Origin: Azorinus chamasolen
Taxonomy: Eukaryota; Mollusca; Bivalvia; Cardiida; Solecurtidae
Assembly (NCBI GenBank): GCA_963576725.1
Contig: OY755237.1
Location: 64,581,423 to 64,645,422 of the forward strand
DNA length: 64,000 nucleotides
Direction of reading: 5' to 3'
Part shown: positions 51,820 through 62,309 of the stretch, piece by piece
Layout: the number at the start of each line of letters is the position of its first letter
Numbering within the stretch: position 1 is the stretch's first letter
The notes under the pieces: generated by a model
The model's database searches: none
What the model was told of the DNA's origin: nothing
What the model saw: only the letters and a program-made list of their open reading frames with translations
Position numbers and translations under genes: made by a program

Positions 51820-52183
51820 GTATGTGCCCTAATTATCAGTCCCCTGATAAGCCTTCCTCGTAAATGGCTGACTGGCTACTTTAATGCATTGGATAAAAGA
51901 AACTAGTGTCTATTCATTAATGCAAAACTATAATTAAAAAAAAATGATTATTTTGTGTTTCTAACATACTGTGGCACCTTAAGCGAAATGGTATTTCGAG
52001 TAATGATCTTTGGAACCATTTTGGATCAGATGAGAGAACAGGACGTCGACGCCCCATGAGAATCAAACTTATACAACACAGTGATAATGGCTATGAATAG
52101 AAATTCCAGAAATGCACAATCTGAAATGCAGCAGACCAGAATATTAGTAGACAAAAAAGACTTTGGTGTCGAAAATACATGTG

Positions 52184-52320
52184 TGGAGCGGTCCCGTGAT
52201 CTAGCCAGAGGTTGCTGGTTCGATTCCCCGCTCCAACAGTCTTTCAAATGAGACTTATGAGACACGTCTCCGTATAACATTTCAGTATTGGTAGGACGTT
52301 AAACCCAGCTCAAGTAACAA
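52184..52320 (+). mobile_element. tRNA-derived SINE (molluscan type)
   Basis: TGGAGCGGTCCCGTGATC and GGTTCGATTCCCCGCTCCA make a tRNA-like head with acceptor pairing GGAGCGG/CCGCTCC and a good B box. The body ends GGTAGGACGTTAAACCCAGC, the kind of tail I recall from bivalve SINEs (possibly the RUDI/V-SINE group). Poly-A is absent. Confidence 0.6.
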
Positions 52321-52354
52321 TATATTGAAAATATTAAATGATGACAACCCCTTC

Positions 52355-53732
52355 CAGGGCCGTACCCAGGAAATTTTTGCTGGGGGGCCTAGTTGGGGTG
52401 TGCACGGGAGGGGTGTCCCCTCCCGGTAGTCGAAAGTTTTTGGTATGCCGCTTTGAATGGTGCAATTTCCTGCTATCTGAATCACTCTATTAAGATATAA
52501 TTTTATGTTATAATATAGAAAATCGGCTCCTTTTTACACCTGGATTTCAGTGTAGACTTAAAGCATGATGAATGATCACCAATGTTTCAATGCAGGGACT
52601 TCATACAAAATTATACTAACACCAAAAGTTGTGATCAAGGCTAAAGTTTTTTTTGCGATAGACAGACACGCATATGAACATGATTAAAGTTTTTTGCCAT
52701 TGGCAGACAGACATACACTTTATTATGCTTAAAGTATTTTTGCCATGGACAGACTGTATTATTCATCTCAGAACTAGCATCCGCTTATGTCTTTAATCTA
52801 AATGTGAAAATAACCCTGATCAAAACTACAAACATCAAATGTTACAGTTTACCAAGTGGGTCATGATGGCCCTTAATTATTCGCTCACCTGGTTATAACA
52901 GATTTATGTATACAATGAAAAAGACATTCCATTTTATCTTAATTTACAATAATATTTTGGCTGATTTTATAGCCCTTATTCGGGTATATTCCCATTAGCA
53001 AAAGTTGTGTTTTGCACCCATTTTTTTGGAGGAAAAATCCCAATCTCAAGTTACAAAACAAATCCACGAAAAAACATTAAGAAACCTCGATTTATTCAGT
53101 ACAATCGGCCTGGGGACGAAGATCATTTTTACTTTTTTATCATTCGAAATGTTCAGAGTTATTTTTTCATTACTAGTTACTGATCAATGTCAGTAAAACG
53201 CTTAAATTGGTCGAAGTGCATACTGCTTTTTGTAGCTATGCTATAGAGTCTTGAAACGTCATTCCCGTCGTCTTAATTTTGCAACAATGCTTCCTCGCTT
53301 AATTAATATACATGCCACATGCGGTATTGGAAATGCAGCAATTTGCATTTTGACACGACTGGTTCCTGAACAATTTATTTGCTAAACTCCAGTATAGCAA
53401 AAATTGGAACCAACTCGTGATTACGTAATTCGGGTGTTCTCCACTGGGGGTTCCCCTGAATGGTCCATACTAAAATAGGCCAAGCGTGGATCACAGCATG
53501 ACAGGTGGCCTGTCTGTGCAGATAACTAAAAGATAATCTCCCCGAGGTAGGAAAATATCAGTCACTAAAAATTGCCTTGGTAAAATTCAAAACGGTAGAT
53601 CTAGCTGAAAACTAAAAAGGGGCTCATTAACAACAATATCAAGGGGCAGCATCTGCCCCTTGCTAAAAATGGTATCTTGGCAGCCAGCTGGGGGGCCCGG
53701 GCCCCCGAGCCCCCCACCTGGGTACGGGCCTG
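52355..53732. mobile_element. 1.38-kb hAT-like element, non-autonomous
   Basis: CAGGGCCGTACCCAGG at the left and CCTGGGTACGGGCCTG at the right are inverted ends of hAT type. CCTTC lies on both sides, but a full 8-bp duplication is not evident. GC-rich subterminal hairpins (GGGAGGGGTGTCCCCTCCC near 52408; GGGGGGCCCGGGCCCCC near 53691) flank an AT-rich interior. No transposase frame is seen; the longest frames are about 60 codons. Confidence 0.6.
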
Positions 53733-53884
53733 CCTTCACTAAATAACATGTCTCTGAATTGCTTCGCTACACTTCGCTACACCTCTTGAACTCAATGAAT
53801 GTCGCCTTGTCGGTCTTTCAGCTTTGTTGTTGTCGTTTTATAATTTGCCAAAACTCTTTCGCTGATTTGGCAGGTGCATCGCGG

Positions 53885-54276
53885 AGCAATATTTCAACGG
53901 TTCAGTTTCTTTAGTTGTCCGCCGGTGGACTATAGCAATATTTCAACGGTTCAGTTTCTTTAGTTGTCCGCCGGTGGACTATAGCAATATTTCAACGGTT
54001 CAGTTTCTTTAGTTGTCCGCCGGTGGACTATAGCAATATTTCAACGGTTCAGTTTCTTTAGTTGTCCGCCGGTGGACTATAGCAATATTTCAACGGTTCA
54101 GTTTCTTTAGTTGTCCGCCGGTGGACTATAGCAATATTTCAACGGTTCAGTTTCTTTAGTTGTCCGCCGGTGGACTATAGCAATATTTCAACGGTTCAGT
54201 TTCTTTAGTTGTCCGCCGGTGGACTATAGCAATATTTCAACGGTTCAGTTACTTTAGTTGTCCGCCGGTGGACTAT
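53885..54276. repeat. Eight-copy 49-bp tandem array
   Basis: Units start at 53885 and every 49 bp to 54228. Each contains CAACGGTTCAGTTTCTTTAG and TTGTCCGCCGGTGGACTA. TCCGCCGGTGGA forms a small palindrome. Units are identical by eye, except that the last has GTTACTTT. It lies in sequence with no other recognised repeat. Confidence 0.9.
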
Positions 54277-54769
54277 TCCAGGCGTTCACTTCGTACTGAC
54301 ACTGACGAATCAGTCGTAATAATATCCCTTTTATCTCGAGCGCCAAGGAGGGAAGCTATTTCTATTTTCTGCACCTAAACTCCTAGGCTATGCTTGCCGG
54401 TGGTTTACATGTTCAAACAGTCTGTATCGATATATGCCGCTGAGTAACTCATCCGGATAAAAGCTGTTTGACACCCAATCAGCATTTCTATGAGAAATCA
54501 AGCCAGACGAGAGTCTGCGCTAGCGCACATTGTTAAGGAATGCTAAGTGTTACCTGGAGCAATCACTGATGAGACAAAATGCCCCCGAACCCACCCACAT
54601 TGGTATAAAATAAGCCTTTTCACATTAAGAACAGATTTACATGTCAACAGCGATGCATATTGGAACAAGCTCTGCAATTTCAATTCCAATCCATTCAAAA
54701 CGTACATCCTGATAGTGACTCGATAGTGGCCATCAGTAACACCCATCTAACGCGATACCACAAATATAT
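54277..54769. other. No recognised gene; one GACG remnant
   Basis: GCCGCTGAGTAACTCATCCG and AGCTGTTTGACACCC at 54435-54475 are a worn GACG hairpin. The rest is unrecognised. Confidence 0.4.
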
Positions 54770-54929
54770 TTAATGTAATGCCTTAAAGGTAGGTAGTAGC
54801 TTAAGACAGGAAGTAAGTTATGCAGAAAACTGCTACAGGAGCTTTCTGCATTACTTTTGTCAATTAAGCAATCACCTGCTTTTCAAGACGAATCTTTTTT
54901 CTCTTGGTCGTAATAGAGGCAGTTCACTG
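54770..54929. mobile_element. TA-A element, left end worn
   Basis: The hairpin is GTAGGTAGTAGCTTAAGACA...CAATTAAGCAATCACCTGC, with apex GCTACAGGAGC. The right end is AGGCAGTTCACTG followed by TA. Confidence 0.55.
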
Positions 54930-54982
54930 TACATAAACTACGTAAGCAGAAACTTTCACCTACAGTTCGCTAAAACTATATA

Positions 54983-55388
54983 CAGTGAAGCCCATCTAAT
55001 GCGACTACTTAACCCTTCTCTTGCTGAATTTTAAAATACATTTCTCCTTCTTTACCCATGTCCTATTGTATAATTACATATATCTTCACTGTGTACAAGC
55101 ATTTCGCTGTGCAATCACCACTGTGGAGTGCACTGGTTGCACAATCAACTTGTAAATAGTGCAGACCCAGATGAGACAGCTCCTGCAGGAGCTGTCTCAT
55201 CTGGGTCTTCACTATTTACATGTAGGTATATTGACGTGAATAGCAAGCGAAGGATTAAAACATGTCCACTCCAGGGCCGTAGAGGCATGTTTTTGATTTC
55301 TGTATAACTTTTGTCCTGCATTATGCAACCGCCTGCTATTAAATCAATCTAGGTTTATTCACGTGGTCGCTTTAGAGAGGGTTCATTG
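54983..55388. mobile_element. TA-A element carrying a nested TTAA-D element
   Basis: CAGTGAAGCCCATCTAATGC and AGAGAGGGTTCATTG are the ends, flanked by TA. A TTAA-D element (55009-55258) interrupts it at the family's internal CACTTAATGA site. Its own hairpin survives only as the CCTGCATTATGCAACCGCC foot. Confidence 0.7.
55009..55258 (+). mobile_element. Complete TTAA-D element nested in TA-A
   Basis: TTAA at 55009-55012 and 55255-55258 bounds 250 bp, with CCCTTCTCTTGCTG and AGCAAGCGAAGG termini. The hairpin at about 55152-55219, GTAAATAGTGCAGACCCAG..., is near perfect around CTCCTGCAGGAG. A reverse copy starts at 63911. Confidence 0.78.
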
Positions 55389-55930
55389 TATATAGATATT
55401 TTATATTGGGAAATATGAGTTGTATAGTTCAGACCAATCTCAAGTACTGCGACCTCTGTGTCGCAATTCATTATTTTATCGTACAATTGATTAATTGATT
55501 TTCAAAACATCGTGAGTAATACCTTTCAAAACAAAAAACTACACAAACCTGTTAGCATTAGTGTGTACATTCAATGCTAGCATTATTGTGTGCTGGACAT
55601 ATTTAATGTGGGCGTTACTTCAAACATATTGGTTCCTGATGTCAAACTCGTCGTCTAATCTGGATCCGCAGTTTGCATATGCTATCAGATACCCGTCTTC
55701 ATGGCAGTATTGGGGTTAAGTTGATGAATTATTGACTTTCATATCACGAGCCATGTAATTCTATACATTGTCACTCAACTGGCTATATCGACCAAGTATT
55801 GATTTTGAGCTTTTTGAAGCATGTCCTTTAGGACGGATACGTTTGATTTAGCCCACTAATACCACTCAGTTTTAGAACACTGGTTATAAACATAAACAGA
55901 CATATAGACCCAAATCAATAAATCCATGTA
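55389..55930. other. Unique sequence with a GACG remnant
   Basis: GGTTCCTGATGTC and ATCTGGATCCGCAGTTTGC near 55632-55680 are GACG arms. Nothing else is recognised. Confidence 0.4.
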
Positions 55931-56079
55931 CAGTAAACACCCTCTAATGCGACCACCAAAACGGGGCATAATTCACAATGGCAAAGGCAGGTGGTAGCTT
56001 AATGCAGGACAAACGTTATGCAGAAAGCTCCCATAGGAGCTTTCTGCATAACTTTCGTCCTGCATTAAGCAACCACTTT
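55931..56079. mobile_element. TA-A element truncated by the next TA-A
   Basis: CAGTAAACACCCTCTAATGC opens after TA. The hairpin is complete (AGGTGGTAGCTTAATGCAGG / CCTGCATTAAGCAACCACT, apex CTCCCATAGGAG). The right end is replaced by the start of another copy at 56080. Confidence 0.7.
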
Positions 56080-56263
56080 CAGTAAACCCCCTCTAATGCG
56101 ACCACCAAATTCAAGCAAAATTCCGGGTGGCGAGGCAGATTATAGCTTAATGCAGGACGAAAGTTATGCAGAAAGCTTCTAACGTCCTGCATTAAGCAAC
56201 CACCTGCTTATAAAAGCAGAAATGTTTATTCAAGAAGTAGTCACATTAGAGGGGTTTTTACTG
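56080..56263. mobile_element. TA-A element, one hairpin arm reduced
   Basis: CAGTAAACCCCCTCTAATGC and GGGGTTTTTACTG are the ends. The hairpin lost its apex (AGAAAGCTTCTAACGTCC). It directly abuts the truncated copy before it. Confidence 0.68.
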
Positions 56264-56317
56264 CATAATGAAAACTAAATGTACTTCGCAATCGATGATA
56301 ACCTTATCTATTAAACT

Positions 56318-56760
56318 ATCCTTTACTCCATGAAAATTCATGCAAGAAATTATGACACCATGACTATTAATTAGATTATTTTTTATAATGGCACATGAAC
56401 ACAGTATTGTTCAACCATAGTAGAGACGGTAGAATTACAGTAAAACCCCTCTAATGCGACCACTTAATGAACAAACATTGCTGTCTTCATAAGCAGGTGG
56501 TTGCTTAATACAGGACGAAAGTTATGCAGAAAGCTCATATGGGAGCTTTCTGCATAACTTTCGTCCTGCATTAAGCTACCACCTGCCTTTGCCACTGTGA
56601 ATTATGCCCCCTTTTGGTGGTCGCATTAGAGAGGTTTTACTGTATATCTATATGATATATTATTTGATAAGCAAACAGAGCAGACTCTGCTCAGACGGCT
56701 CATACAGGAACCGTCTGATCTGGGTCTGCTCTGCCCGCAAAGGCGTTAAGCGGTCGTCTG
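56318..56760 (-). mobile_element. TTAA-A element carrying a nested TA-A element
   Basis: ATCCTTTACTCCATGAAAAT is a worn left end. The hairpin AAGCAAACAGAGCAGACTC... at about 56671-56740 is good. A TA-A copy sits between GACGGTAGAAT and TATCTATATGATA. Confidence 0.65.
56438..56642. mobile_element. Complete TA-A element nested in TTAA-A
   Basis: CAGTAAAACCCCTCTAATGC and GAGAGGTTTTACTG are nearly exact inverted ends, with TA on both sides. The hairpin is long and near perfect, with apex AGCTCATATGGGAGCT. It is the best TA-A copy for defining the family. Confidence 0.85.
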
Positions 56761-56784
56761 AAAGAAATCTAGTCAAGAGTCTGT

Positions 56785-56930
56785 AAGGCAGGTGGTAGCT
56801 TAATGCAGGTATACAGTAATGCAGAAAGCTCTTATATGAGATTTCTGCATTATGTCCTGCATTAAGCAACCACCAGCCTTTAAGAATCCTATGTTCAATA
56901 AATAAATTACCGCTTAGGACCGGTTCTGCT
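56785..56930. mobile_element. TA-A variant, partial
   Basis: The hairpin GGCAGGTGGTAGCTTAATGC / GCATTAAGCAACCACC is followed by CCTATGTTCAATAAATAAAT and a worn GACCGGTTCTGCTG right end. The left end is absent. Confidence 0.55.
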
Positions 56931-57262
56931 GCACATGTACATGTACATGGATATTTCAAAATTGTCGCATTTGGATGTTTGGTGTAATCAGGGTCCTTTA
57001 CGAGTCTTCAAAAGTTTGATACTATTTTATTGTAAATTGTCAACTATATACGTATAAACAACAAGACAACATATAAGTACACAATGAAAACATTTTTGAA
57101 ATATATGATACGAGGGGACAATACCAAATAGTTTGGCCACAGGTTTTATGTATGCATCTGGTTTACCAACATCAGAAATCGACCCGTCCCTAGGTGCCAT
57201 GTGAATGTCAGATTAAAATAACAGAATTCCGACCCACACCGAAAGTCAACCACCCTTATCAC

Positions 57263-57484
57263 TTAACCCATTCCATCATAGGCTATTTTTAGATTCAAGC
57301 TCTTTGAATAAATCTACCGAAAAGGAGTATTAACTGGAGGAAAGTTTTCTTTTTTTAGAATTTTGTAGTTTGAAACAATTGTGATAAATAGAGCATTTGC
57401 TCATATAGGAGCAAATGCTCTATTTATCACAATGGTTTCAACATGTGACTTTTGCAGAGGCGTCAATACGAGGTATAGGGTTAA
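57263..57484 (-). mobile_element. Complete TTAA-B element, reverse
   Basis: TTAA at 57263-57266 and 57481-57484 bounds 222 bp. The hairpin GATAAATAGAGCATTTGCTC is near perfect around CTCATATAGGAG. Confidence 0.8.
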
Positions 57485-57753
57485 GTGAGTTATGCAATCA
57501 TACATATTTAAGGGGTTGTGTGTTGAATCGGTGTGTCGTATCAATGTCATGTAACAAGATACGTGTGCTTTGGGTGGATTCCCTACATGCATTTACCACC
57601 TAGACCTTAACTGAACATTATCGCGTTGATTGGGGTCAATTCAATATGTGTTTTCAAAATATAAATTATAACACATACTATCTTGCCGTATTTTACTTGA
57701 AATCTCGATTCTTCAGTTTCATTTCTGTGTCCATTACCAGAGTCTGTTTGAAA

Positions 57754-57957
57754 TATCAGCACTGGATAAGGATACTGTCAGGTGTCTTCCATTATTGTCA
57801 GTTCTATCAGCACTGGATAAGGATACTGTCAGGTGTCTTCCATTATTGTCAGTTCTATCAGCACTGGATAAGGATACTGTCAGGTGTCTTCCATTATTGT
57901 CAGTTCTATCAGCACTGGATAAGGATACTGTCAGGTGTCTTCCATTATTGTCAGTTC
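57754..57957. repeat. Four-copy 51-bp tandem array
   Basis: TATCAGCACTGGATAAGG starts at 57754, 57805, 57856 and 57907. The copies are identical by eye. Because 51 is divisible by three, frames stay open across it, so the frames at 57646-58011 are not evidence of a protein. Confidence 0.9.
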
Positions 57958-58019
57958 TGTTTAGTGTTGATAAATAAATACAATTTTTGTTTTCATTATG
58001 TATTTATTTAGACACATTC

Positions 58020-58310
58020 ACTTTGAATAAATCTATCGAAAAGGAGAATTTATTAGAGAAGGGACACTTTAAGAATTGTGTAGTTTTGAAACCATTCAAA
58101 CGCTTTTTGACGCCGTTGTAAAGATAGCAGAGCCAGATCAGGGTATTTTCTGTTTGCTTGTGAAATTAAAAAAAGAGATCTGATTCTATAGTTCCTACTT
58201 ATATTAAAAATTCCTGTGTATATATACTATAATACAGTAATCGTGGTTCAGCTAATAAATATTCATGATGTATTATTTGTTACTTGAATATTCAATGGGG
58301 ATATAGTTAA
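58020..58310 (+). mobile_element. TTAA-B fragment fused to a TTAA-A fragment
   Basis: TTTGAATAAATCTATCGAAA to TTTGAAACCATTC is the reversed TTAA-B half. From about 58098 a TTAA-A half takes over (CTGTTTGCTTGTGAAATTAA) and ends GGGGATATAG plus TTAA (58307-58310). Confidence 0.5.
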
Positions 58311-58369
58311 CTAGACATAACCGTATCCACAGAACTTGCGCACAGGGAATCGAATAAAGAGATAGCGAG

Positions 58370-58397
58370 GGAGGGTGAGAGAGAGATGCATAGATAC

Positions 58398-58437
<40 letters not shown>

Positions 58438-58575
58438 TAAATAATGAGACAGAGAGAGAGAGATAGGGAGGGAAGGAGAGGCATACACACACAGGTAGAC
58501 AGACAGGGACTGAGAGACATGGCGAGAGAGAGAGACAGACAGACAGACAGAGACAGACAGACAGACAGAGATAAA
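58370..58575. repeat. GA-rich microsatellite
   Basis: A pure (GA)n core near 58400-58432 grades into interrupted AGAGAGAC, GACAGACA and ACACACA tracts. Minus-strand serine/leucine-rich frames here are artefacts of the simple repeat. Confidence 0.9.
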
Positions 58576-58608
58576 GAGACACACCCAGGCATAGCTATAG
58601 TGAAACAT

Positions 58609-58762
58609 GGACGTTAGAACATTGTAGCCATTTTAGAAACTAAAGAAACATATCTATCAAATTCAATCAGCAAACAGAGTAGACTCTGATCGCACGGCCG
58701 TCTGGTCTGGGTCTACTCTCTTTGCAGATGCGGGAAAAGGCGTTTATATGAAGGAGTGGGTT
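58609..58762 (-). mobile_element. Truncated TTAA-A variant
   Basis: ATTGTAGCCATTTTAGAAAC leads into the hairpin (58671-58727, apex reduced to GCACGGCCGTC) and AGGAGTGGGTTAA. It is the same truncated class as 1-165 and 60977-61170. Confidence 0.6.
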
Positions 58763-59234
58763 AAACACTTCCTACGGTACAAAAGTCAATATGTACCAAT
58801 AGGCATTGTCTTCCGGTCTCTCGTTTTATATTTGAAAATATCGATTCATCCACATTCACTCTCCGTCAGGACATATAATAGGATTAACACAATGTACAGG
58901 TAGATGTTATATTTGCGTATTTAATATTTGTTTATTATTTGATTGATATTTATTTCTAGGCGACTACTTTGAGCAGGTTAATTGGAAAATCTGTAATGGT
59001 GCATTAAAACAGTGGAGAGCCAGGTCAGTAGCTAGGTGTACTACACGTCGATTAATCTGAAATTCTGCTGTTTTTACTTTTTAGATAATCTAGTGCGCTT
59101 CTAATATTTTTCAAATGGTATAGACACGTGTTATGACATTGAATCTGGTCTGCATAGTCTGCAAATTATCAATGCACAAAGTCTTGCTAATGCGATCATA
59201 TAATTATTTAAACACAGGAATCTGTAAAAGCAAG
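58763..59234. other. Unique AT-rich sequence
   Basis: Nothing is recognised except a TA-A scrap (GCAAGTGGTTTCTTAATGCA) at the right edge. Confidence 0.4.
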
Positions 59235-59447
59235 TGGTTTCTTAATGCAATTTGCAAACAGAGTAGACCCAGATCAGACGGCTCCTATAGGAGCCGTCTA
59301 ATCAGGGTCTGCTCTGTTTGCTAATGGAATTTGATTGATATATTTCTTTACAATGTTACACGTTACATATTTCATTATAACTATGTTGTCCATGAATGTT
59401 CAGTAGGTATTGAAACTTGGAAAAAACACAGAGTAGGGAAGGGTTAA
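59235..59447 (+). mobile_element. TTAA-A-related element, left end missing
   Basis: The hairpin (59247-59322) has apex CTCCTATAGGAG at 59282-59293. The second half is the TTGTCCATGAATGTTCAGTA variant, ending AGGGAAGGG plus TTAA at 59444-59447. Confidence 0.65.
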
Positions 59448-59780
59448 GCTACAGCTGGTTTTAGAAAATCCATAATTACATTCCGTTTGAGTGGCCACGT
59501 TACAGCGGCGTTATTGTAGCGGTTATATCACTGAACAGTTGAGTTACCAGGCTAAAAGGGTAAATTTTGTATAAAAAGATTGTTATTTTGGAATAAAATA
59601 TTTTATTTTGACAAAAACTGATACATTTTCTAGTCTTACACATATACATAATAACTAAACAAGTATCACGTGATTAAGTATTGCTACTGAACATACATGT
59701 ACATATCTGAAATAAATGAATATGAACATTGAAGTATTAGGAGCTGGACTTTATAACATGAGTATATCACAATCCCATTG

Positions 59781-59967
59781 TTAACCCTTTACTCCATTGA
59801 TAAAAACAGAGTAGACCCAGATCAGACGGCTCCTGATGACATATTATAGGTATGATTCTACAAATTATGTCATTATCCAAACTTTCTGTATTCATATGCC
59901 AATAGAAGAATGCATCTATTCACGCTATTATCTTTTATTGCATGACTATACATGGAGTAAAGGGTAA
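59781..59967 (+). mobile_element. TTAA-A element with hairpin half lost
   Basis: TTAA at 59781-59784 and ATGGAGTAAAGGGTAA at the right. Only the first hairpin arm is left (AAACAGAGTAGACCCAGATC). Positions 59968-60385 hold small TTAA-A scraps only. Confidence 0.6.
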
Positions 59968-60389
59968 ATAATTAAAGAATTGCGCAGCATAAATGCTTCA
60001 TTTTTGTAACCGAGAAATGTCACCCGAACCCATTTATAAAGAATATCAACAAGTGTGTTCAGCAAGGAACTGATTTTATTTGATAAGTATTCGATGTATC
60101 CAACAAATGAAGATAAACACTTAATAATTAATCATTTCCCATTCCTGCCTTTGCAAACAGAGAAGACCCAGATAACAGAACATGCAAAGGGTTAACGCCG
60201 TAGACACGCATTTTATAACCTTAACAAATTGAGCATACACAGGGTCTGCTCTGTTCGCTTATGGAGTTATCAAGGTTCAGTTTTTACAGTTTTTAGCAGT
60301 CATTTTTTTCTTTTTCATCTGCCGTAATAGACATTAAGTTAACTCAGAGCAACATATATGTGCGTACTCAGATACTAAAATTGGCTTTA

Positions 60390-60487
60390 CTCCAACAAAC
60401 CCTATGTTGTGACCACAATGTAGAATTGTCTCTTCGAGACGATTCTAAAGAGTGGTCATAGCATAATGTTTGGTGGAGAAATAAAGG
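60390..60487. mobile_element. HP-1 hairpin element
   Basis: TTACTCCAACAAACCCTATG and TAATGTTTGGTGGAGAAATA are the outer arms. TAGAATTGTC and GACGATTCTAAAG are the inner arms. Positions 60488-60976 continue with the HP-1 tail and unrecognised sequence. Confidence 0.65.
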
Positions 60488-60976
60488 AGTTATTATTGAA
60501 AATGTTTTAATTTACGCATCTTATTTAAACCATTGGATATTAATTGATATTCATACATAATCTATTACCAATCTGAATATTCCTGGAGTAAATGGTTATA
60601 CGACAACTAAATTTAATTGGCACGTCATTAGGCGCAGTATTTGATTGGAAATTAAACCCCGTTGTCAATGTAGCGGTTTTACGGAGTTGTTAGGATATCG
60701 ATCTGTACAATATGAAAGGCACTAGATTAAATAAACATTAAATATACATTACTAGAAACTGAAGCAGTATTCCGCCGATATTAGGGAAGTCTTAACTTGT
60801 AGGTTTTTAATGTGTAATGGTAAACGGTAGCTTAAGTAGGACAAACTTATTTGTGAAATCTCCCCTCACCCCAATAAATGGTCGTTTATAAGAGGCTCTA
60901 CCGCACACGCTGTTCTTGATTAGTCAAAATTTCAGTACCTATACTGAATCTTCACGGACAAAACAGTTATAATGGA

Positions 60977-61170
60977 AGGTGGAACATTGTAGCCATTTTA
61001 GAAAGTAAAGAAACATAGCTTTCAAATTCTACTAGCAAACAGAGCAGATCCTGAAAAGACGGCTCCTATAAAGTAGACCCTGATCAGACGGCTCCTATAG
61101 GAGTCGTCTGATCTGGGTCTACTCTGTTTGCAAATACGTTGAAACACGTTTACATGAAGGAAATGGTTAA
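60977..61170 (-). mobile_element. TTAA-A variant with duplicated hairpin arm
   Basis: The left arm appears twice (AGCAGATCCTGAAAAGACGG and AGTAGACCCTGATCAGACGG, about 45 bp apart) before the apex CTCCTATAGGAG at 61092-61103. It closes GGAAATGG plus TTAA at 61167-61170. Confidence 0.65.
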
Positions 61171-61744
61171 ACAATAAATAGAAACTACATGTTAAATTCA
61201 GATTTATCTATCATGTTGCTGTCGGCCAAATTAACACAACAGAAAAGGTTCGTAACAAAGCGTGCACGAATATGTATTAATATTGAAATGAACTTCAAAC
61301 TCCTGTTGTACTTGAACTCAAAGGGCCTTTTATTGCATGGTGTCTTTGAATTTTGAACAATCGTCCCAAAACTCATTTTCAACTGAATGGCGAGTGATTA
61401 AGTTAAATAATTTGGTGTGCAGTAAAAGCAATCACTTTAAAAATAGAAATAGATGTCTTTAGCAGCGAGTGATTATTTAATGCAGGACAAAAGTAATGCA
61501 GAAAACTGCTGGAGTTTTTCGTTTTGCATTCGACCAGCTGATACCTGCCTTTATCTCTTACAGTATGGGACACGAGACACTAATGTCATTTGCAAACAAT
61601 GAACACCAAGACGGAGCCCTCTCATCAAGGTCTGCACTGTTTGTCATGTTACATTTTTCTTTAGTAAAATTCCTAATTATTCACCATAAGCTTGACCTGT
61701 TTGAATGTTGGAACAGTCCATTTGGAAATTCAGCGTTGAACGTT
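61171..61744. other. Unique sequence with a TA-A hairpin remnant
   Basis: AATGCAGGACAAAAGTAATG near 61479 is one TA-A arm. A TTAA-A-like pair (TTTGCAAACAATGAACACC ... TGCACTGTTTGTC) lies at 61588-61645. No gene is supported. Confidence 0.4.
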
Positions 61745-61970
61745 TTAACCCATTTCTTATATTGTCGACCTTTGACGACTCTGTAAAAGTCACTTTGTGA
61801 AACCATTATGATAAATAGAGCATTTGATCCTATAGGTGCAAATGCTCTATTTATCACAATGGTTTCAAACTACAAACGTTTAAAATTTCCCTTTTTTCTA
61901 GTTAATGATCCCTTTCGGTAGATTTATTCAAAGAGGTTGTATCTAAAAATAGCCTATGATGTGACGGGAA
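61745..61970 (+). mobile_element. TTAA-B element, right end worn
   Basis: TTAA at 61745-61748. The hairpin has two mismatches (GCATTTGATCCTATAGGTGC). The right end is GATGTGACGGGAAC instead of GGGTTAA. Confidence 0.65.
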
Positions 61971-62176
61971 CCCAGAATTAGATCTATTTTTGATGACCGC
62001 GTGAGCGGGGGTTGGCTGTGTTTGTATCTAGCAAGGGTTTAGAGTTATACATGCATAAATCGTTTGTTGATAAAGATTCCATTCTGTATCTCGTACTAAA
62101 TGCCCTAAAACTTACAAGTGAAACTGTTGAGATCCTGTATGTCCAAAACATCACATCAAAGAGCGTACTCATTTCC

Positions 62177-62270
62177 TCATCACGTCTATGTTGCGACTAC
62201 TCTTTAGAATCGTCTCTTTAAGACGATTCTAAAAAGTGGTCATAACATAGGGTTTGATGGAGAAAATAAA
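62177..62270. mobile_element. HP-1 hairpin element
   Basis: ATGTTGCGACTACTCTTTAG and CTAAAAAGTGGTCATAACAT form the arms, with inner GAATCGTC/GACGATTC. The left shoulder is lost. Confidence 0.6.
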
Positions 62271-62309
62271 GAAGCTACAGAATAACCTTTCTTAAGCACC
62301 CGTCAAAAA

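Larger units (their letters stand above)
50445..51985. repeat. Segment I, third copy, split by a LINE insertion
   Basis: It begins at GTCACATAATTTTGATAAAA, equivalent to about 4858 in copy 1, and ends CATACTGTGGCACCTTAAGC. It is interrupted at 50968-51819. The part after the insertion has lost some internal sequence relative to copies 1 and 2. Confidence 0.8.

Noticed and set aside
53885..54276. CRISPR-like array
   Set aside because: Units are contiguous with no unique spacers, and the genome is animal. It is a plain tandem repeat.
57646..58011. 121-codon plus-strand frame with repeated peptide
   Set aside because: It is produced by the 51-bp array, which is open in more than one frame. There is no supporting start, splice or family signal.
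58273..58608. Serine/leucine-rich minus-strand frames in three phases
   Set aside because: They are translations of the GA microsatellite in all phases.
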